DNA of 64,000 nucleotides from Pseudidiomarina sp. (GCA_023260975.1 JALQTK010000003.1:39445-103444); one strand, 5' to 3'; shown: positions 8,527 through 18,028, numbered from the stretch's first letter. Translations and numbers: made by a program. The notes: generated by a model not told the origin, from the letters alone.

Positions 8527-8919
8527 TTAAAACGATTGATAGTCACTATAAGCATCTGCACCCCAAGCAATCAGCTTATCGTTCTTAAATAGCAACGGCG
8601 TGCATTCATCGCGGGTGGTGATGCCGTCTGATTTGACATGATGGGTACGATAAAATAATACCAGCAACTCTTGGCCGTCGTGCGTTGCCTTTGCCTCGCT
8701 AATATCAGGCGAGCCGAGTAGGGTAATGACATCGCCTTTTGCTATGCCAAGGTCAAGCCGACCAATTTGTTTGGAGTTAAAGGTCTCGCGTTCTTGCCAG
8801 CTCATATGCTCGGGATCAGCCTGATACATTTGTAGAATCAAGGCTGCCGCAGCAAAATAGATGGCAAAACCAATAATCACTATTTTCAGCATTTTTGGAA
8901 TTTTAAAGTTATTCGCCAT
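8527..8919 (-). CDS. DUF3192 family membrane-anchored protein
   Basis: A 130-residue protein with one N-terminal hydrophobic segment (IVIIGFAIYFAAAALIL, about residues 13-29) after a short lysine-rich start, consistent with a signal anchor. The remainder (ERETFNSKQIGRLDLGIAKGDVITLLGSPDISEA) resembles the DUF3192 family of marine gammaproteobacteria. The LGIAKGDVITLLGSPD segment is like the SmpA/BamE-type fold in which a protein sets up a turn around a GSPD/GxPD motif. The function is unknown. It lies between ppnN and the isocitrate dehydrogenase gene and has its own terminator. Confidence 0.72.
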   Translation of the reverse strand: MANNFKIPKMLKIVIIGFAIYFAAAALILQMYQADPEHMSWQERETFNSKQIGRLDLGIAKGDVITLLGSPDISEAKATHDGQELLVLFYRTHHVKSDGITTRDECTPLLFKNDKLIAWGADAYSDYQSF

Positions 8920-8955
8920 ATTGCTCTCCGGCTCTAGCAGCGAGGGTCACTGCTA

Positions 8956-10311
8956 TTAATCGGTAACCACACGATAACATGGATAATAAACTGAACCAGG
9001 CAACTTCATGCGGCCTTGTTCAACAAATGCACGTAATAACACATCGAGTTTCTGCATCATGGCGCGTTCACCATGAATTTCAAATACCCCGTGCTGGCGA
9101 ATAGCACGAATACCATCTTCTTTAACATTGCCCGCGACAATGGCTGAGAACGCTCGACGCAGGTCGGCCGCAAGCAATTGTGCCGGCTGTTCACGATGTA
9201 AATTCAAATTGCGAACATTATGATGATTAGGCACAAATGGGCGTTGGAACGGCTCTTCAATATGCAGTGTCCAATTAAAGCTATAGGCATCGCCAGTGGC
9301 ACGACGATACGCTTTGACCTGCTGAATACCTTGTTTCATTGCGGTGGCTACGGCCACCGGATCACCAACTATAATTTGATAGAGTTGCTGCGCTTCTTTG
9401 CCTAAGGTTGCCACAATAAATTCATCCAGCGCCTCAAAGTAAGCTTTACTGGCGGTTGGACCGGACAAAATAATCGGCAATACTTGGCGCTGGTTATTTG
9501 GGTGCATCAAAATACCCAGTATATAGAGCAATTCTTCGGCGGTGCCGGCCCCACCTGGGAAGATCACAATACCGTGAGCACAGCGTACAAAGGCTTCAAG
9601 GCGCTTTTCAATATCGGGCAAGATCACCAGTTCGTTGACAATCGGGTTTGGTGGCTCAGCGGCAATAATACCCGGCTCGGTGAAGCCCAAGTACCGGCCA
9701 TCAGCGATACGCTGTTTGGCATGGCCAATAGTAGCTCCTTTCATTGGCCCTTTCATGGCGCCTGGGCCGCAACCGGTACAGATATTCAAGGCTCTAAGAC
9801 CGAGTTGATAGCCAACTTCTTTGGTGTATTTATATTCTACTTCATTGATAGAGTGGCCGCCCCAGCACACGATCACATTGGGATCTAAGTTTGGTTGCAC
9901 TACCTGTGCGTTGCGCAAAATATCGAACACCACGTGGGTGAGGGTATGGGTATCGGCTGAATCGAGGGTTTGTGCGTTGTAACGCTCGCCAGTAAAAAGA
10001 ATATCGCGCAGCACCGCCTCAACTAATTCCTGCATACCGGTGATCAGATGACCATCGACAAATGCTTCAGCCGGTGGGTTAATGAGTTCTAGCTGAATAC
10101 CGCGTTCACAGCGCAATACGCGCACATCAAAATTGTGGTACTTGCCAAAAATTTCTTCACTGCAATCGGTGTTAGAACCGGCATTTAATACCGCCAAACA
10201 GCAGTTACGAAAGAGTCGATACAGATCTTCATCACTGCTTTGTTGCAGTCGTTCTATTTCAAGTTGCGATAGCAAGCTCATGCTACCGCGAGGGGATATG
10301 GTTATTTTCAT
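8956..10311 (-). CDS. ppnN: Pyrimidine/purine nucleotide 5'-monophosphate nucleosidase (YgdH)
   Basis: A 451-residue protein close to the E. coli PpnN length, with the matching start ([19 protein letters not shown]) and [14 protein letters not shown]. The central LOG-like domain carries the nucleotide-binding motif [16 protein letters not shown] and [16 protein letters not shown]. PpnN cleaves nucleoside monophosphates to base and ribose 5-phosphate and is stimulated by (p)ppGpp in E. coli, which ties it to the relA gene elsewhere in this window. It follows queF by 17 bases on the same strand, and E. coli also groups ppnN with queF and syd. Confidence 0.93.
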   Translation of the reverse strand: MKITISPRGSMSLLSQLEIERLQQSSDEDLYRLFRNCCLAVLNAGSNTDCSEEIFGKYHNFDVRVLRCERGIQLELINPPAEAFVDGHLITGMQELVEAVLRDILFTGERYNAQTLDSADTHTLTHVVFDILRNAQVVQPNLDPNVIVCWGGHSINEVEYKYTKEVGYQLGLRALNICTGCGPGAMKGPMKGATIGHAKQRIADGRYLGFTEPGIIAAEPPNPIVNELVILPDIEKRLEAFVRCAHGIVIFPGGAGTAEELLYILGILMHPNNQRQVLPIILSGPTASKAYFEALDEFIVATLGKEAQQLYQIIVGDPVAVATAMKQGIQQVKAYRRATGDAYSFNWTLHIEEPFQRPFVPNHHNVRNLNLHREQPAQLLAADLRRAFSAIVAGNVKEDGIRAIRQHGVFEIHGERAMMQKLDVLLRAFVEQGRMKLPGSVYYPCYRVVTD

Positions 10312-10328
10312 TCTTGGTCCTGTCAGTA

Positions 10329-11165
10329 CTATTGTCGCACCAGTCGTATGGTTGCTGGCGGCTGTTCAAAATTTGAGCGGAACGGGTTAATGTCTAGCCC
10401 CCCACGCCGAGTATAACGGGCATATACAGTTAATTCTTGCGGCCCGAGTTGTTGCTGTATATCCATAAAAATTCGTTCGACACATTGTTCGTGGAATTCA
10501 TTATGATGCCGAAATGCCACGATGTATCGCAATAATGCAGCGCGGTCAATTTGCCGACCTCGATAGCTGATTACCACGGAGCCCCAATCGGGTTGATTGG
10601 TTATCAAACAATTTGATTTTAGCAAATGACTGTGCAGGGTTTCCTCAACCTCAAGCTGAGCCGATTGCGCGTGGGCCAGTAGCTGCGGATTATACTGATA
10701 GTCAGTAATACACAGATTCTGCTGATCGAGGCTGTCGCCGGGTAAGTCACCGATTATTAGGGTCGCTGCTTGCGTCAATGTCATCAAGTTCAGCTGCACT
10801 GGGCTGCCAGCGCAGTGTGATAAGTCGCTGACTAATTGCTGCTCGACCGCTGCCCAATTGGCCCAACGGCTGTCGTTAAAACTATTGAGGTAGAGTTTAA
10901 ACGACTTCGATTCAATCAAATTTGGGCTGCTACAGGGTACTCTAAATTCAGCCACGGCGACTTGTGGTAGGCCAGTTTCATTCAGCCACGACAATTCATA
11001 GCCGGTCCATACATCAACACCGTGAAAGGGTAACGGCTGCTCACAGCCGATGCCAATTGGGCTACGGTTGAGTTGCCGAGGCACTGCTTGCAGCAAGCCA
11101 GCATCATACTGAGATGGATAATCGGTGGGTTGCCCGAGAGTTAAATGGGCTAATGGCTGCTTCAT
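10329..11165 (-). CDS. queF: NADPH-dependent 7-cyano-7-deazaguanine reductase QueF (long type)
   Basis: The ORF track opens at 11210, but the ATG at 11165 ([16 protein letters not shown]) fits the family start and gives 278 residues, near the 282 of E. coli; an ATG at 11195 is a second candidate. The protein has the two-domain bacterial long form with [14 protein letters not shown] (the QueF E(S/L)K(S/A)xK(L/Y) motif) and [18 protein letters not shown] carrying the active-site cysteine-asparagine region. It reduces preQ0 to preQ1 in queuosine synthesis. It is divergent from syd, as in E. coli where queF and syd are neighbours. Confidence 0.93.
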   Translation of the reverse strand: MKQPLAHLTLGQPTDYPSQYDAGLLQAVPRQLNRSPIGIGCEQPLPFHGVDVWTGYELSWLNETGLPQVAVAEFRVPCSSPNLIESKSFKLYLNSFNDSRWANWAAVEQQLVSDLSHCAGSPVQLNLMTLTQAATLIIGDLPGDSLDQQNLCITDYQYNPQLLAHAQSAQLEVEETLHSHLLKSNCLITNQPDWGSVVISYRGRQIDRAALLRYIVAFRHHNEFHEQCVERIFMDIQQQLGPQELTVYARYTRRGGLDINPFRSNFEQPPATIRLVRQ

Positions 11166-11326
11166 GTAGTCATGGTACCTATTTGTCGCTAGCATACCGT
11201 GCTTTAACAAGCTTGGCAGCCGAACGCCTGGTTTCGCTGTAATGATTTCTCAAAATTTGGTTTTGCATTGTAGCGCTCAGGGTGCTGTGATGCTAGCTTA
11301 AAACGAATGTATCAAAGGACCACGGT

Positions 11327-11881
11327 ATGATGTTAACGACTGCTATTGATGACTTGATGACGGGTTATGTTGATTTTTATCAGCAGCATCGGGTTGATTT
11401 ATTGGTTGAGGTTAATCCTCAGTGGCAAGCGCCAATCTATTTGCGTGAGAGCAGCACCGACGGCTACTGGCACTGGCAACCGCAAATTCAACAGCATCCG
11501 CGCGATTTCAGCCAATTAGCCGCAGCGCTGGAGCAGCCGCTGCATGACAGCGTTGGTGAGCTATACAGCCGCTGGTATGCCGCCGATTTGGCACTTGCTT
11601 GGCAGCAACAGGCGCTGTGGTTATTGCAAGTTCATGGGCCGGAGGATAGTGAGCGGATGCAAGCCAATCAGGCCGGTCATGTGCTGATGAAACGTCGCCT
11701 GCGTCAGCCTATTACCTTATTTATAGGGGTTGCCGCAGACAGCGATGATGTGTTGATTACAGTCGATAACGACAGCGGTTCGGTTGGGCTGGAATTCGTG
11801 GGTCAGCCTCAACATCAGACTCTAGCGCCAAATCTAACCGAATTTTTACAGCAATTAAGCCCACGATTGGTAGAAAATTAA
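11327..11881 (+). CDS. syd: SecY-interacting protein Syd
   Basis: A 184-residue protein of Syd length. Recognisable blocks are the YW.WQP segment near residue 46, the middle ERMQANQAGHVLMKRRLRQPITLFIG, and the terminal LAPNLTEFLQQLSP, all of which parallel E. coli Syd. Syd is a cytoplasmic protein that binds the SecY translocon and was proposed to check its quality; it is not essential. The ATG at 11327 has AAAGGA seven bases upstream; a second ATG follows immediately and either could be used. The position next to queF agrees with the E. coli order. Confidence 0.9.
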   Translation: MMLTTAIDDLMTGYVDFYQQHRVDLLVEVNPQWQAPIYLRESSTDGYWHWQPQIQQHPRDFSQLAAALEQPLHDSVGELYSRWYAADLALAWQQQALWLLQVHGPEDSERMQANQAGHVLMKRRLRQPITLFIGVAADSDDVLITVDNDSGSVGLEFVGQPQHQTLAPNLTEFLQQLSPRLVEN

Positions 11882-11935
11882 TCTGGAATAACGTAGTTTG
11901 TAAGTTACTGTCGATAACTTAAAAAAGGTGCTGCC

Positions 11936-12637
11936 ATGGTTGCACATGCTGATGAAACGATTGCTACTGGGCAACTGCGCTATTTAGTTGCGGAAGAGCT
12001 GAAGCTGGCCGCCTCGCTGCTCTATCAAGCGTATCAAGATGACCCGTTGTTTATGGATTTATTTCAAGCACATAAAGCCGATTATGAACAACGTTTACGG
12101 GCCATCGTGCGTGAAGAACTAGCGGTTTTTTGGGAAGCCCAGCAGCCAATGATTGGGGTGTTTGAAGGCGATAGTTTAATTGGCGTAGGGTGTTTAACGC
12201 GGCCCGGAAAAAGTTTTGGGCCGGGGCGTTATTGGCATTGGCGTTTAAAGATGCTGTTGACGGCAGGCTATGTCAGTACCTTGCAATTGGTCGATAAAGA
12301 ATTATTGATTCAACAGGCCATGCAACAGAATCTGGCCGCACAACTTACTGACCGTGACTATCATATGCTGGCATTTTTAGCGGTGCATCCGCGCTATCAG
12401 CAAAATGGCTGGGGTGAATTATTAGTTCGTGCTGCCAGCCAGGTGTTAGCTGATGATCAGCAATCTGCTGGTATAGCGGTTTATGTGACGGTGCCTAGCC
12501 ATTTGAATTTGTTTTTTCAACATGGTTATCAGGTGGTGCAGCAATTAACCGTTGGTGAAGTCAGCGGCCAATTACTGTTTTGTCCGCGTCAACAGGCTAT
12601 ACAACAGGTCAATGAGGAGGTAGCCGATGCAGTTTAA
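11936..12637 (+). CDS. GNAT family N-acetyltransferase
   Basis: A 233-residue protein with a GNAT fold in its C-terminal half. Motif A is LAFLAVHPRYQQNGWGELLVRAA (around residues 144-166), with the acetyl-CoA-binding pattern Q-x-N-G-x-G. A strand-helix pattern ending in FFQHGYQVVQ marks motif B. The N-terminal 130 residues carry several helices and a VFEGDSLIGVGCLTRPG strand pair. The acceptor substrate cannot be told from sequence. It overlaps the downstream Mpo1-like gene by 11 bases, so the two are probably translated from one message. Confidence 0.82.
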   Translation: MVAHADETIATGQLRYLVAEELKLAASLLYQAYQDDPLFMDLFQAHKADYEQRLRAIVREELAVFWEAQQPMIGVFEGDSLIGVGCLTRPGKSFGPGRYWHWRLKMLLTAGYVSTLQLVDKELLIQQAMQQNLAAQLTDRDYHMLAFLAVHPRYQQNGWGELLVRAASQVLADDQQSAGIAVYVTVPSHLNLFFQHGYQVVQQLTVGEVSGQLLFCPRQQAIQQVNEEVADAV

Positions 12638-12929
12638 TTCGTTCAAAGAATTTTATCCGTATTATCTGGCTGAACATAGCGATCGGCGTTGTCGCGCCAT
12701 GCACTATATTGGTAGCACCCTGGTATTACTGCTAATTGCCTATGTGCTGGTGACTGGGCAATGGTTGTATTTATGGCTGGTGCCCGTGATTGGTTACGGT
12801 TTTGCTTGGCTTGGCCACTTTGGTTTTGAGCACAATAAGCCCGCTACCTTTAAATACCCGGCGTATTCGCTGTTAGGTGATTGGGTTATGTATTTCCAGT
12901 TTTTGCGGCGCCGTATTTTAGCTCGGTAA
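12627..12929 (+). CDS. Mpo1-like (DUF962) membrane protein
   Basis: A 100-residue membrane protein. The DUF962/Mpo1 pattern is clear: SFKEFYPYYLAEHSD at the start, HYIGSTLVLLLIAYVL (first membrane span) and WLGHFGFEHNKPATFKYPAYSLLGDW, containing the conserved histidines that bind iron in yeast Mpo1, a 2-hydroxy fatty acid dioxygenase. Bacterial members are short, and their substrate is not established. It begins inside the end of the GNAT gene, with GAGGTAG as ribosome site. Its 3' end overlaps the convergent DUF3301 gene by 12 bases. Confidence 0.85.
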   Translation: MQFNSFKEFYPYYLAEHSDRRCRAMHYIGSTLVLLLIAYVLVTGQWLYLWLVPVIGYGFAWLGHFGFEHNKPATFKYPAYSLLGDWVMYFQFLRRRILAR

Positions 12930-13226
12930 GCGATAGGGTGGTGTCACCACCTTTTCTAAGCGCAAGTTAAGTAAGCTAATCGTTCCTTCGTAGCGACTTT
13001 CACCGTCGCTACTAAAGGAAAAACTATAGTGACTAAGCCAACCGACATGGCGTCCACGTTTTGCTGGGCGGCCAGCTAACCAAGCAATATCGAGAAATTG
13101 CAATTGTTGTTGCTGGCAATAACGTTCAGCATGCACTTTAGCCTGTTCGGCTTGGCGCCGGCCCTGCCAAAATAACCATGCCGTAAAACTAATCATGATC
13201 AATAGTATGGCATCACTTAACTGCAT
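12918..13226 (-). CDS. DUF3301 family protein with N-terminal membrane anchor
   Basis: The ORF track starts at 13253; the ATG at 13226 (MQLSDAILLIMISF) fits the family better, gives 102 residues and overlaps the end of the DUF3549 gene by 10 bases. One membrane segment (AILLIMISFTAWLFW) is followed by RRQAEQAKVHAERYCQQQQLQFLDIAWL and a small beta-rich tail with YSFSFSSDGESRYEGTISL, matching DUF3301 proteins of marine gammaproteobacteria. The function is unknown. Pairing with DUF3549 suggests a linked role, which is inference. Confidence 0.75.
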   Translation of the reverse strand: MQLSDAILLIMISFTAWLFWQGRRQAEQAKVHAERYCQQQQLQFLDIAWLAGRPAKRGRHVGWLSHYSFSFSSDGESRYEGTISLLNLRLEKVVTPPYRLPS

Positions 13227-14254
13227 GCTGGTTGGCCCTTCAGTTGCTGCCACAATTGCTGGATTGAATTGGGCTTATCATGGCCCCGTAGCGCGACGAA
13301 TAAATGCCCGCGTAGCGCCGGTAAGCGTACCAATTCTTGCAGTAAAGCCAGCCGTAGCTCAGCCTGCGGGTGGCGTGCTAACTGGTCGAGAAAATCAGCT
13401 AACAAACGACTGTTGTTGGTTGCGATTAAAGCTGGCCATAGGCGCATAGTAATCAATACCAGCATGTCACTATCAGCGGTAGTTGTTAGTGATTGTTGTA
13501 ATGCTTGCTGCAGCGCAGGGTGGTCAGCACGGCTCGAGAGCATGCGCCAGACCACTCGTTGGCGCTCAGTAGCTAGCTGTGGCAAAGCTGCCAGCAACGG
13601 TTCAACTAAGCCAACAGGTAACTGCGGATGCTCCATGGCTTGCGCTAAGGCGTGTAAAAATGGCAACGGCAAGCTATCAAGCTGGGTTACTAATCGATCG
13701 TGCAGGTCACTCATATGCGCTAGTCGTACCGCCACATCATGGATACCTTGAATACCAAGTTGTTGCCATTGGTATTGCTGTGGCTGGCGTAGAAAGCGCT
13801 CGACGGCGGCACAGTGCAACGATGGTGGTTGGCCAAACAACTCGCGCAGCTGCGCATGCAGCGCCGCCTGTTGCACGGTACTCGGATTAAATAGGTAGGG
13901 GCTCTGCTGTAATTGCTGTTGCTGCTGCTCAGTGAGTGCGCCGGTCAGTTGTTGACCCAACAGCGCCAGTACTTGGCTAATAAAGTGTTGTTGCGCTTGC
14001 TGGTCGAGCAGGCCGCGTTCATCAATAGGTAACTTTAGTAACCAAATAAAAGGCTCAGGTCGGTTCGATAATTGTGGCCAAAATACCAAGGCATACTGTG
14101 CATGGTTTTGATGCGGATACGGATAGGGCGCGCGTTGCTCGGCGATGGCGGCGAATTCACTGGTACTGATTGGTTGAACGCGCCGGCCAAGATCATAGCA
14201 GCGATAGTCGCATTGTCCCTGTTGCAGCAGTTCATGCAGATTGGCAATACTCAT
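13217..14254 (-). CDS. DUF3549 family protein
   Basis: A 345-residue cytoplasmic protein without membrane segments. The N terminus (YRCYDLGRRVQPISTSEFAAIAEQRAPYPYPHQNHAQYALVFW) and FIWLLKLPIDERGLL match the DUF3549 family. The middle carries a glutamine run (TEQQQQQLQQ) and the C-terminal half consists of helical repeats (LRLALLQELVRLPALRGHLFVALRG) that look HEAT/ARM-like. No catalytic motif is evident and the function is unknown. It is divergent from yqcC with a 73-base gap, and upstream of DUF3301 on the same strand. Confidence 0.77.
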   Translation of the reverse strand: MSIANLHELLQQGQCDYRCYDLGRRVQPISTSEFAAIAEQRAPYPYPHQNHAQYALVFWPQLSNRPEPFIWLLKLPIDERGLLDQQAQQHFISQVLALLGQQLTGALTEQQQQQLQQSPYLFNPSTVQQAALHAQLRELFGQPPSLHCAAVERFLRQPQQYQWQQLGIQGIHDVAVRLAHMSDLHDRLVTQLDSLPLPFLHALAQAMEHPQLPVGLVEPLLAALPQLATERQRVVWRMLSSRADHPALQQALQQSLTTTADSDMLVLITMRLWPALIATNNSRLLADFLDQLARHPQAELRLALLQELVRLPALRGHLFVALRGHDKPNSIQQLWQQLKGQPACS

Positions 14255-14327
14255 CAGACTTGCATCATTTTAATTTTTGCGGAACTATGAGCGCCATTAT
14301 ACCGATCAATCAGTCGTGGAGATAGTC

Positions 14328-14672
14328 ATGGACCAACGCCAACGGGCTGCGCGATTATTAGAGCGCATTGAGGCCGAATTGCATGGTTTAGGCTTGTGGC
14401 AAAACCACTTTCCGTCGTCGCAGGCATTAGCAAGCGACCAGCCCTTTGCGATCGATACGCTGGATTTTCACCAGTGGCTGCAGTTTATTTTACTACCGCG
14501 AATGTGGGAGATGATCGATGGCGAGCATCCGTTACCGCAGAATATCGCGGTAAGTCCGATGGCAGTGCAAGTGTATAGCGACAAACTTGAGCATCATGAA
14601 GAACTGATATTGGCGTTGCGCCAGTTCGACATCTTACTCAGTGGCAGTGATCCGCTCGCTGACGATGTCTGA
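14328..14672 (+). CDS. yqcC: YqcC family protein
   Basis: The ORF track begins at 14277, but the ATG at 14328 (MDQRQRAARLLERIEAELH) has GGAG at a good distance and gives 114 residues, near the 109 of E. coli YqcC. The family blocks FAIDTLDFHQWLQFILLPRMWEMID and LPQNIAVSP are present. The protein is small, helical and cytoplasmic; its function is unknown, though it is consistently linked to truC. Its stop codon overlaps the truC start by eight bases (GATGTCTGA), indicating translational coupling. Confidence 0.87.
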   Translation: MDQRQRAARLLERIEAELHGLGLWQNHFPSSQALASDQPFAIDTLDFHQWLQFILLPRMWEMIDGEHPLPQNIAVSPMAVQVYSDKLEHHEELILALRQFDILLSGSDPLADDV

Positions 14673-15375
14673 GCTCACTCTGGTTTATGATGATCCGCAC
14701 CTAGTCGTTATTGATAAACCGGCGGGGTTATTGGTCCACCGCAGCTGGATAGCGCGCGAGGCAACTGAGTTTGCGATGCAAAAACTGCGTGATCAAATTG
14801 GTCAGCGGGTTTACCCAGTACATCGGCTCGATCGTCCAACCTCCGGATTATTAGTGTTTGGCAAAGATCCCGAAAGTGCGCGATTACTCAGTGAACAATT
14901 TGCCGAGCGCCAGGTGGTAAAACGCTATCATGCCGTGGTGCGGGGCTATCTTGGTGATGGGGTGTTGGATTATCCACTCAAAGAAGAATTGGATAAGATT
15001 GCTGATCACCAGGCACAGCAACACAAAGAGCCGCAAACAGCAGTGACTGCCTATCGTTGCCTGCAGCAGTTTGAGTTGCCGGTGGCAGTGACGGACCGGC
15101 ATGCCACCAGTCGTTATTCACTGATGGAATTGGCACCCAAGACTGGGCGTAAGCATCAGCTGCGGCGGCACATGGCACACTTGCGGCACCCGATTATTGG
15201 AGACACGCGCCATGGCGATAGCCGACAAAACCGCTATTTCCGTGAGCAGCATGGTATAAATCGGTTACTGCTAGCGGCCACGGGGTTGCAGTTTAAACAC
15301 CCCTATAGCAACGCAATGATTGATCTGGAAGTGGCTATTCCAGCAGTATTTTTAGCGCCTTTTAGTTCCTTCTAG
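14665..15375 (+). CDS. truC: tRNA pseudouridine(65) synthase TruC
   Basis: The upstream GTG start at 14641 lies within yqcC; the ATG at 14665 (MSELTLVYDDPHLVVIDKPAG) gives 236 residues. The RluA-type catalytic motif is YPVHRLDRPTSGLLVFGK, with the essential aspartate in HRLDRPT, followed by MELAPKTGRKHQLRRHMAHLRHPIIGD (family motif III). It forms pseudouridine 65 in certain tRNAs. The yqcC-truC pairing, known from E. coli, decides between TruC and other RluA paralogues. It ends 25 bases before the convergent glnD end. Confidence 0.92.
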   Translation: MSELTLVYDDPHLVVIDKPAGLLVHRSWIAREATEFAMQKLRDQIGQRVYPVHRLDRPTSGLLVFGKDPESARLLSEQFAERQVVKRYHAVVRGYLGDGVLDYPLKEELDKIADHQAQQHKEPQTAVTAYRCLQQFELPVAVTDRHATSRYSLMELAPKTGRKHQLRRHMAHLRHPIIGDTRHGDSRQNRYFREQHGINRLLLAATGLQFKHPYSNAMIDLEVAIPAVFLAPFSSF

Positions 15376-15400
15376 CGCCTATCAAGGTAACCAGCGCGCA

Positions 15401-18028
15401 TCAATCCAGTGCAGCGATAATAGCTCGGCGTAAGTGCTCTCGTTGATCGCTATTAAGCGCTTGTTGCTGACGCGTAGAAACCACAAAAAGATCTTCTGCT
15501 TGCTCACCGACGGTGGTTATTTTCGCCGCTAAAATATTGATATCTAAATCTTGCAACACCCGAGCAACACGCGCAACTAGGCCAGGGCGGTCTAGGGTAG
15601 TTAACTCAAAGGCGCTGCGGCGTTGATTCTTTTCAGCGACAAATTCCACCCGTGTCGGTACCGAAAAACTGCGCAGCTGGCGCGGTATTCGCCGCTGGCT
15701 GTAGGGCACCTGCTGGCGTTTGCGTAGTACATCGTGCAATTGCTGATGTAATCGTTCACAGGCGCCAGCATCGCTCAGGGCTTGACCTTGCTCATTGAGA
15801 ATGACAAAGGTATCCATGACATAACCATCGCGGGTGGCGAGAATTTGGGCATCATGAATACTAATACCCTGACTATCTAAAACAGCCGCTACCGCAGCAA
15901 ATAAATTGGCTTGCTCTTGCGTATAAATAAACAGCTCAGTGGTACCACGATTATTCTCGTCGCCGATTAAAATCAGTGGTAATTCATGGTCATCGCGAAG
16001 CGCAGCGATAGCCCGCGTGTGCCAACAAATTTGCTCGGCTTGATGGCGTAAAAAATAATCTGCGGTGAAACGTGACCACAGCTGTTGTATCTGCTCATGT
16101 GGTTCGCCGGCGCTCAACAGCAAGGCTAATGCTTGTTGCTGATTTTGGTTAATCCGAGCACGTAATTCGACTGCTGCCGATGGCTTGCTTTGCTGCAAGA
16201 AGTTACTGGTAGCGAGATACAAATTTTCTAATAGGGTGGCTTTCCAATTGTTCCACAAGGTGCTGTTGGTGGCACGGATATCAGCGACGGTAAGGCAATA
16301 CAAGTAATCAAGATGCTGCTGACTAACCATCAATTGGGCGAATTCACGGACTACTTCAGGATCGTGAATATCACGTTTTTGTGCAGTGACCGACATCACT
16401 AAATGGTGTTTTACTAACCAGCTAATAAGCTCTGCGTCTGGCTGGTCTAAATCATGAGCAACAGCGAAGTGAAGCGCATCAATAGCACCTAATTCAGAGT
16501 GATCACCGCCACGACCTTTGGCGATATCGTGAAAAATACCAGCTAGGTAGAGCAATTCGGGTTTATCAAAACTCGCCACTAAATCAGCACAAATAGGAAA
16601 CTCGCTGGCATAGCTCGGATCGCTGTAACGATATAAATTGCGGACCACCCGATAACTGTGCTCATCAACCGTGTAGGCATGAAATAAATCGAACTGCATT
16701 TGCCCGACAATTTGCTGCCATTGCGGCAAATAATGGGCCAGTATTTTGTGCTTATGCATCAGAGTCAGGGCATGACCACAGCCATTTGGATGGCGTATAA
16801 TCGCCATGAATAATTCGCGACAGCTGGCGTCATCAGAGAGTGGGCGGCGCAGCTCACGACGGGCATTACGCAGTAACCGAATGGTTTGTGCTTGCACTGC
16901 ACTGATATCACCTTGCTCAGCAATCACTAAAAAAAAGCCGAGCAGTTGGCGTGGGTGACTAAATACTTGGTCATGGCGCGCTACGATGGTGTGACCAAGG
17001 CGCTTAAAGTCGGCATTGAGTTCAAGTGCCTGGTGACGCTCGGTTGACAGCGCGGATTGAGCCGTCGGTTGCAATAAAATGGCTTGCTCAAAGAATTGCA
17101 GCAACATGGCATTCAATTCACTGACCGCCACCACGGCATTAAAATAATCTTTCATCATCGCTTCAACCGCTTGTTTACCTGGCTCGCCATAACCCATGCG
17201 CGCCGCCACGCCAGGTTGGTAATCAAATAGCAGACGATCTTCTTTTTTGCCAGCCTCTAAATGCAGCGCAAAGCGCACACTCCAGAGAAAATCTTGGTGG
17301 TTGCGTAACTCAATCAATTCCGCTGCGGTGACGTAGCCATAGTCAACTAAGGCTTCGTCGCTTTGGGTTTGGAAATGGCGTTTGGCGATCCAACTGATGG
17401 TTTGGATATCACGCAGCCCACCGGGGCTACTCTTAATATTCGGCTCGAGGTTGTAGGCGGTACTATGATACTGCTGGTGGCGCTGCTGTTGTTCTTGCAG
17501 TTTGGCCTGATAGAAATTACGGCTACTCCAGGGCAGGTGATGATGCACTTCCATGGTAAAACGGGCCGCCAACTCTTTATCACCAATTAGCCAGCGATGC
17601 TCAAGTAAACTGGTCGCAGTACTAATATCGTCAGCTGCTTGCGCTAAGCTTTCAGCGATAGTACGAAGACTATGGCCGACATCCAGCCGGACATCCCATA
17701 ACCATTGCACAAACTGAGTAAGCGCTTGATTAGTCGCCTGGTCTAAAGGTTGTTGATGGAGAATTAATAAGTCAATGTCCGACCCAGGATGCAGGGTGCC
17801 GCGACCATAACCGCCGACAGCGAGCACACACAGTTGTTGCTCCGGAAGCTTCAGCTGACGCCATAAATAACCAATTAAACTATCTATAAGCGCACTGCGT
17901 TGTTGTAGTAATTGCTCGATAGTCGCACTTGAAAACGCCTGTGCTTGTTGTTGCTGAAGCTGCTCAAGTTGCTCACGAAGCTGGCTGAGCTCGACGGTTT
18001 GTGGCCAGGTTACAGCCGCTGCGGTCAT
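15401..18028 (-). CDS. glnD: Bifunctional uridylyltransferase / uridylyl-removing enzyme GlnD
   Basis: An 875-residue protein matching GlnD. The nucleotidyltransferase domain has GGYGRGTLHPGSDIDLLIL near residues 87-105, then SSPGGLRDIQTI. The HD phosphohydrolase domain carries AGIFHDIAKGRGGDHSELGA, and two ACT domains lie at the C terminus (ELFIYTQEQANLFAAVAAVLD and FELTTLDRPGLVARVARVL). GlnD uridylylates PII proteins when glutamine is low and removes UMP when it is high. The start codon follows the map stop directly (TAAATG), so map and glnD form one operon. No truncation is seen. Confidence 0.96.
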   Translation of the reverse strand: MTAAAVTWPQTVELSQLREQLEQLQQQQAQAFSSATIEQLLQQRSALIDSLIGYLWRQLKLPEQQLCVLAVGGYGRGTLHPGSDIDLLILHQQPLDQATNQALTQFVQWLWDVRLDVGHSLRTIAESLAQAADDISTATSLLEHRWLIGDKELAARFTMEVHHHLPWSSRNFYQAKLQEQQQRHQQYHSTAYNLEPNIKSSPGGLRDIQTISWIAKRHFQTQSDEALVDYGYVTAAELIELRNHQDFLWSVRFALHLEAGKKEDRLLFDYQPGVAARMGYGEPGKQAVEAMMKDYFNAVVAVSELNAMLLQFFEQAILLQPTAQSALSTERHQALELNADFKRLGHTIVARHDQVFSHPRQLLGFFLVIAEQGDISAVQAQTIRLLRNARRELRRPLSDDASCRELFMAIIRHPNGCGHALTLMHKHKILAHYLPQWQQIVGQMQFDLFHAYTVDEHSYRVVRNLYRYSDPSYASEFPICADLVASFDKPELLYLAGIFHDIAKGRGGDHSELGAIDALHFAVAHDLDQPDAELISWLVKHHLVMSVTAQKRDIHDPEVVREFAQLMVSQQHLDYLYCLTVADIRATNSTLWNNWKATLLENLYLATSNFLQQSKPSAAVELRARINQNQQQALALLLSAGEPHEQIQQLWSRFTADYFLRHQAEQICWHTRAIAALRDDHELPLILIGDENNRGTTELFIYTQEQANLFAAVAAVLDSQGISIHDAQILATRDGYVMDTFVILNEQGQALSDAGACERLHQQLHDVLRKRQQVPYSQRRIPRQLRSFSVPTRVEFVAEKNQRRSAFELTTLDRPGLVARVARVLQDLDINILAAKITTVGEQAEDLFVVSTRQQQALNSDQREHLRRAIIAALD

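Noticed and set aside
13269-13751. 160-residue plus ORF inside DUF3549
   Set aside because: Ser/Cys/Lys-rich shadow of a glutamine- and leucine-rich minus-strand gene.
13905-13935. CTG/TTG-rich stretch looking like a trinucleotide repeat
   Set aside because: It is imperfect and encodes the glutamine run of the DUF3549 protein; glutamine-rich segments are common in this genome piece.
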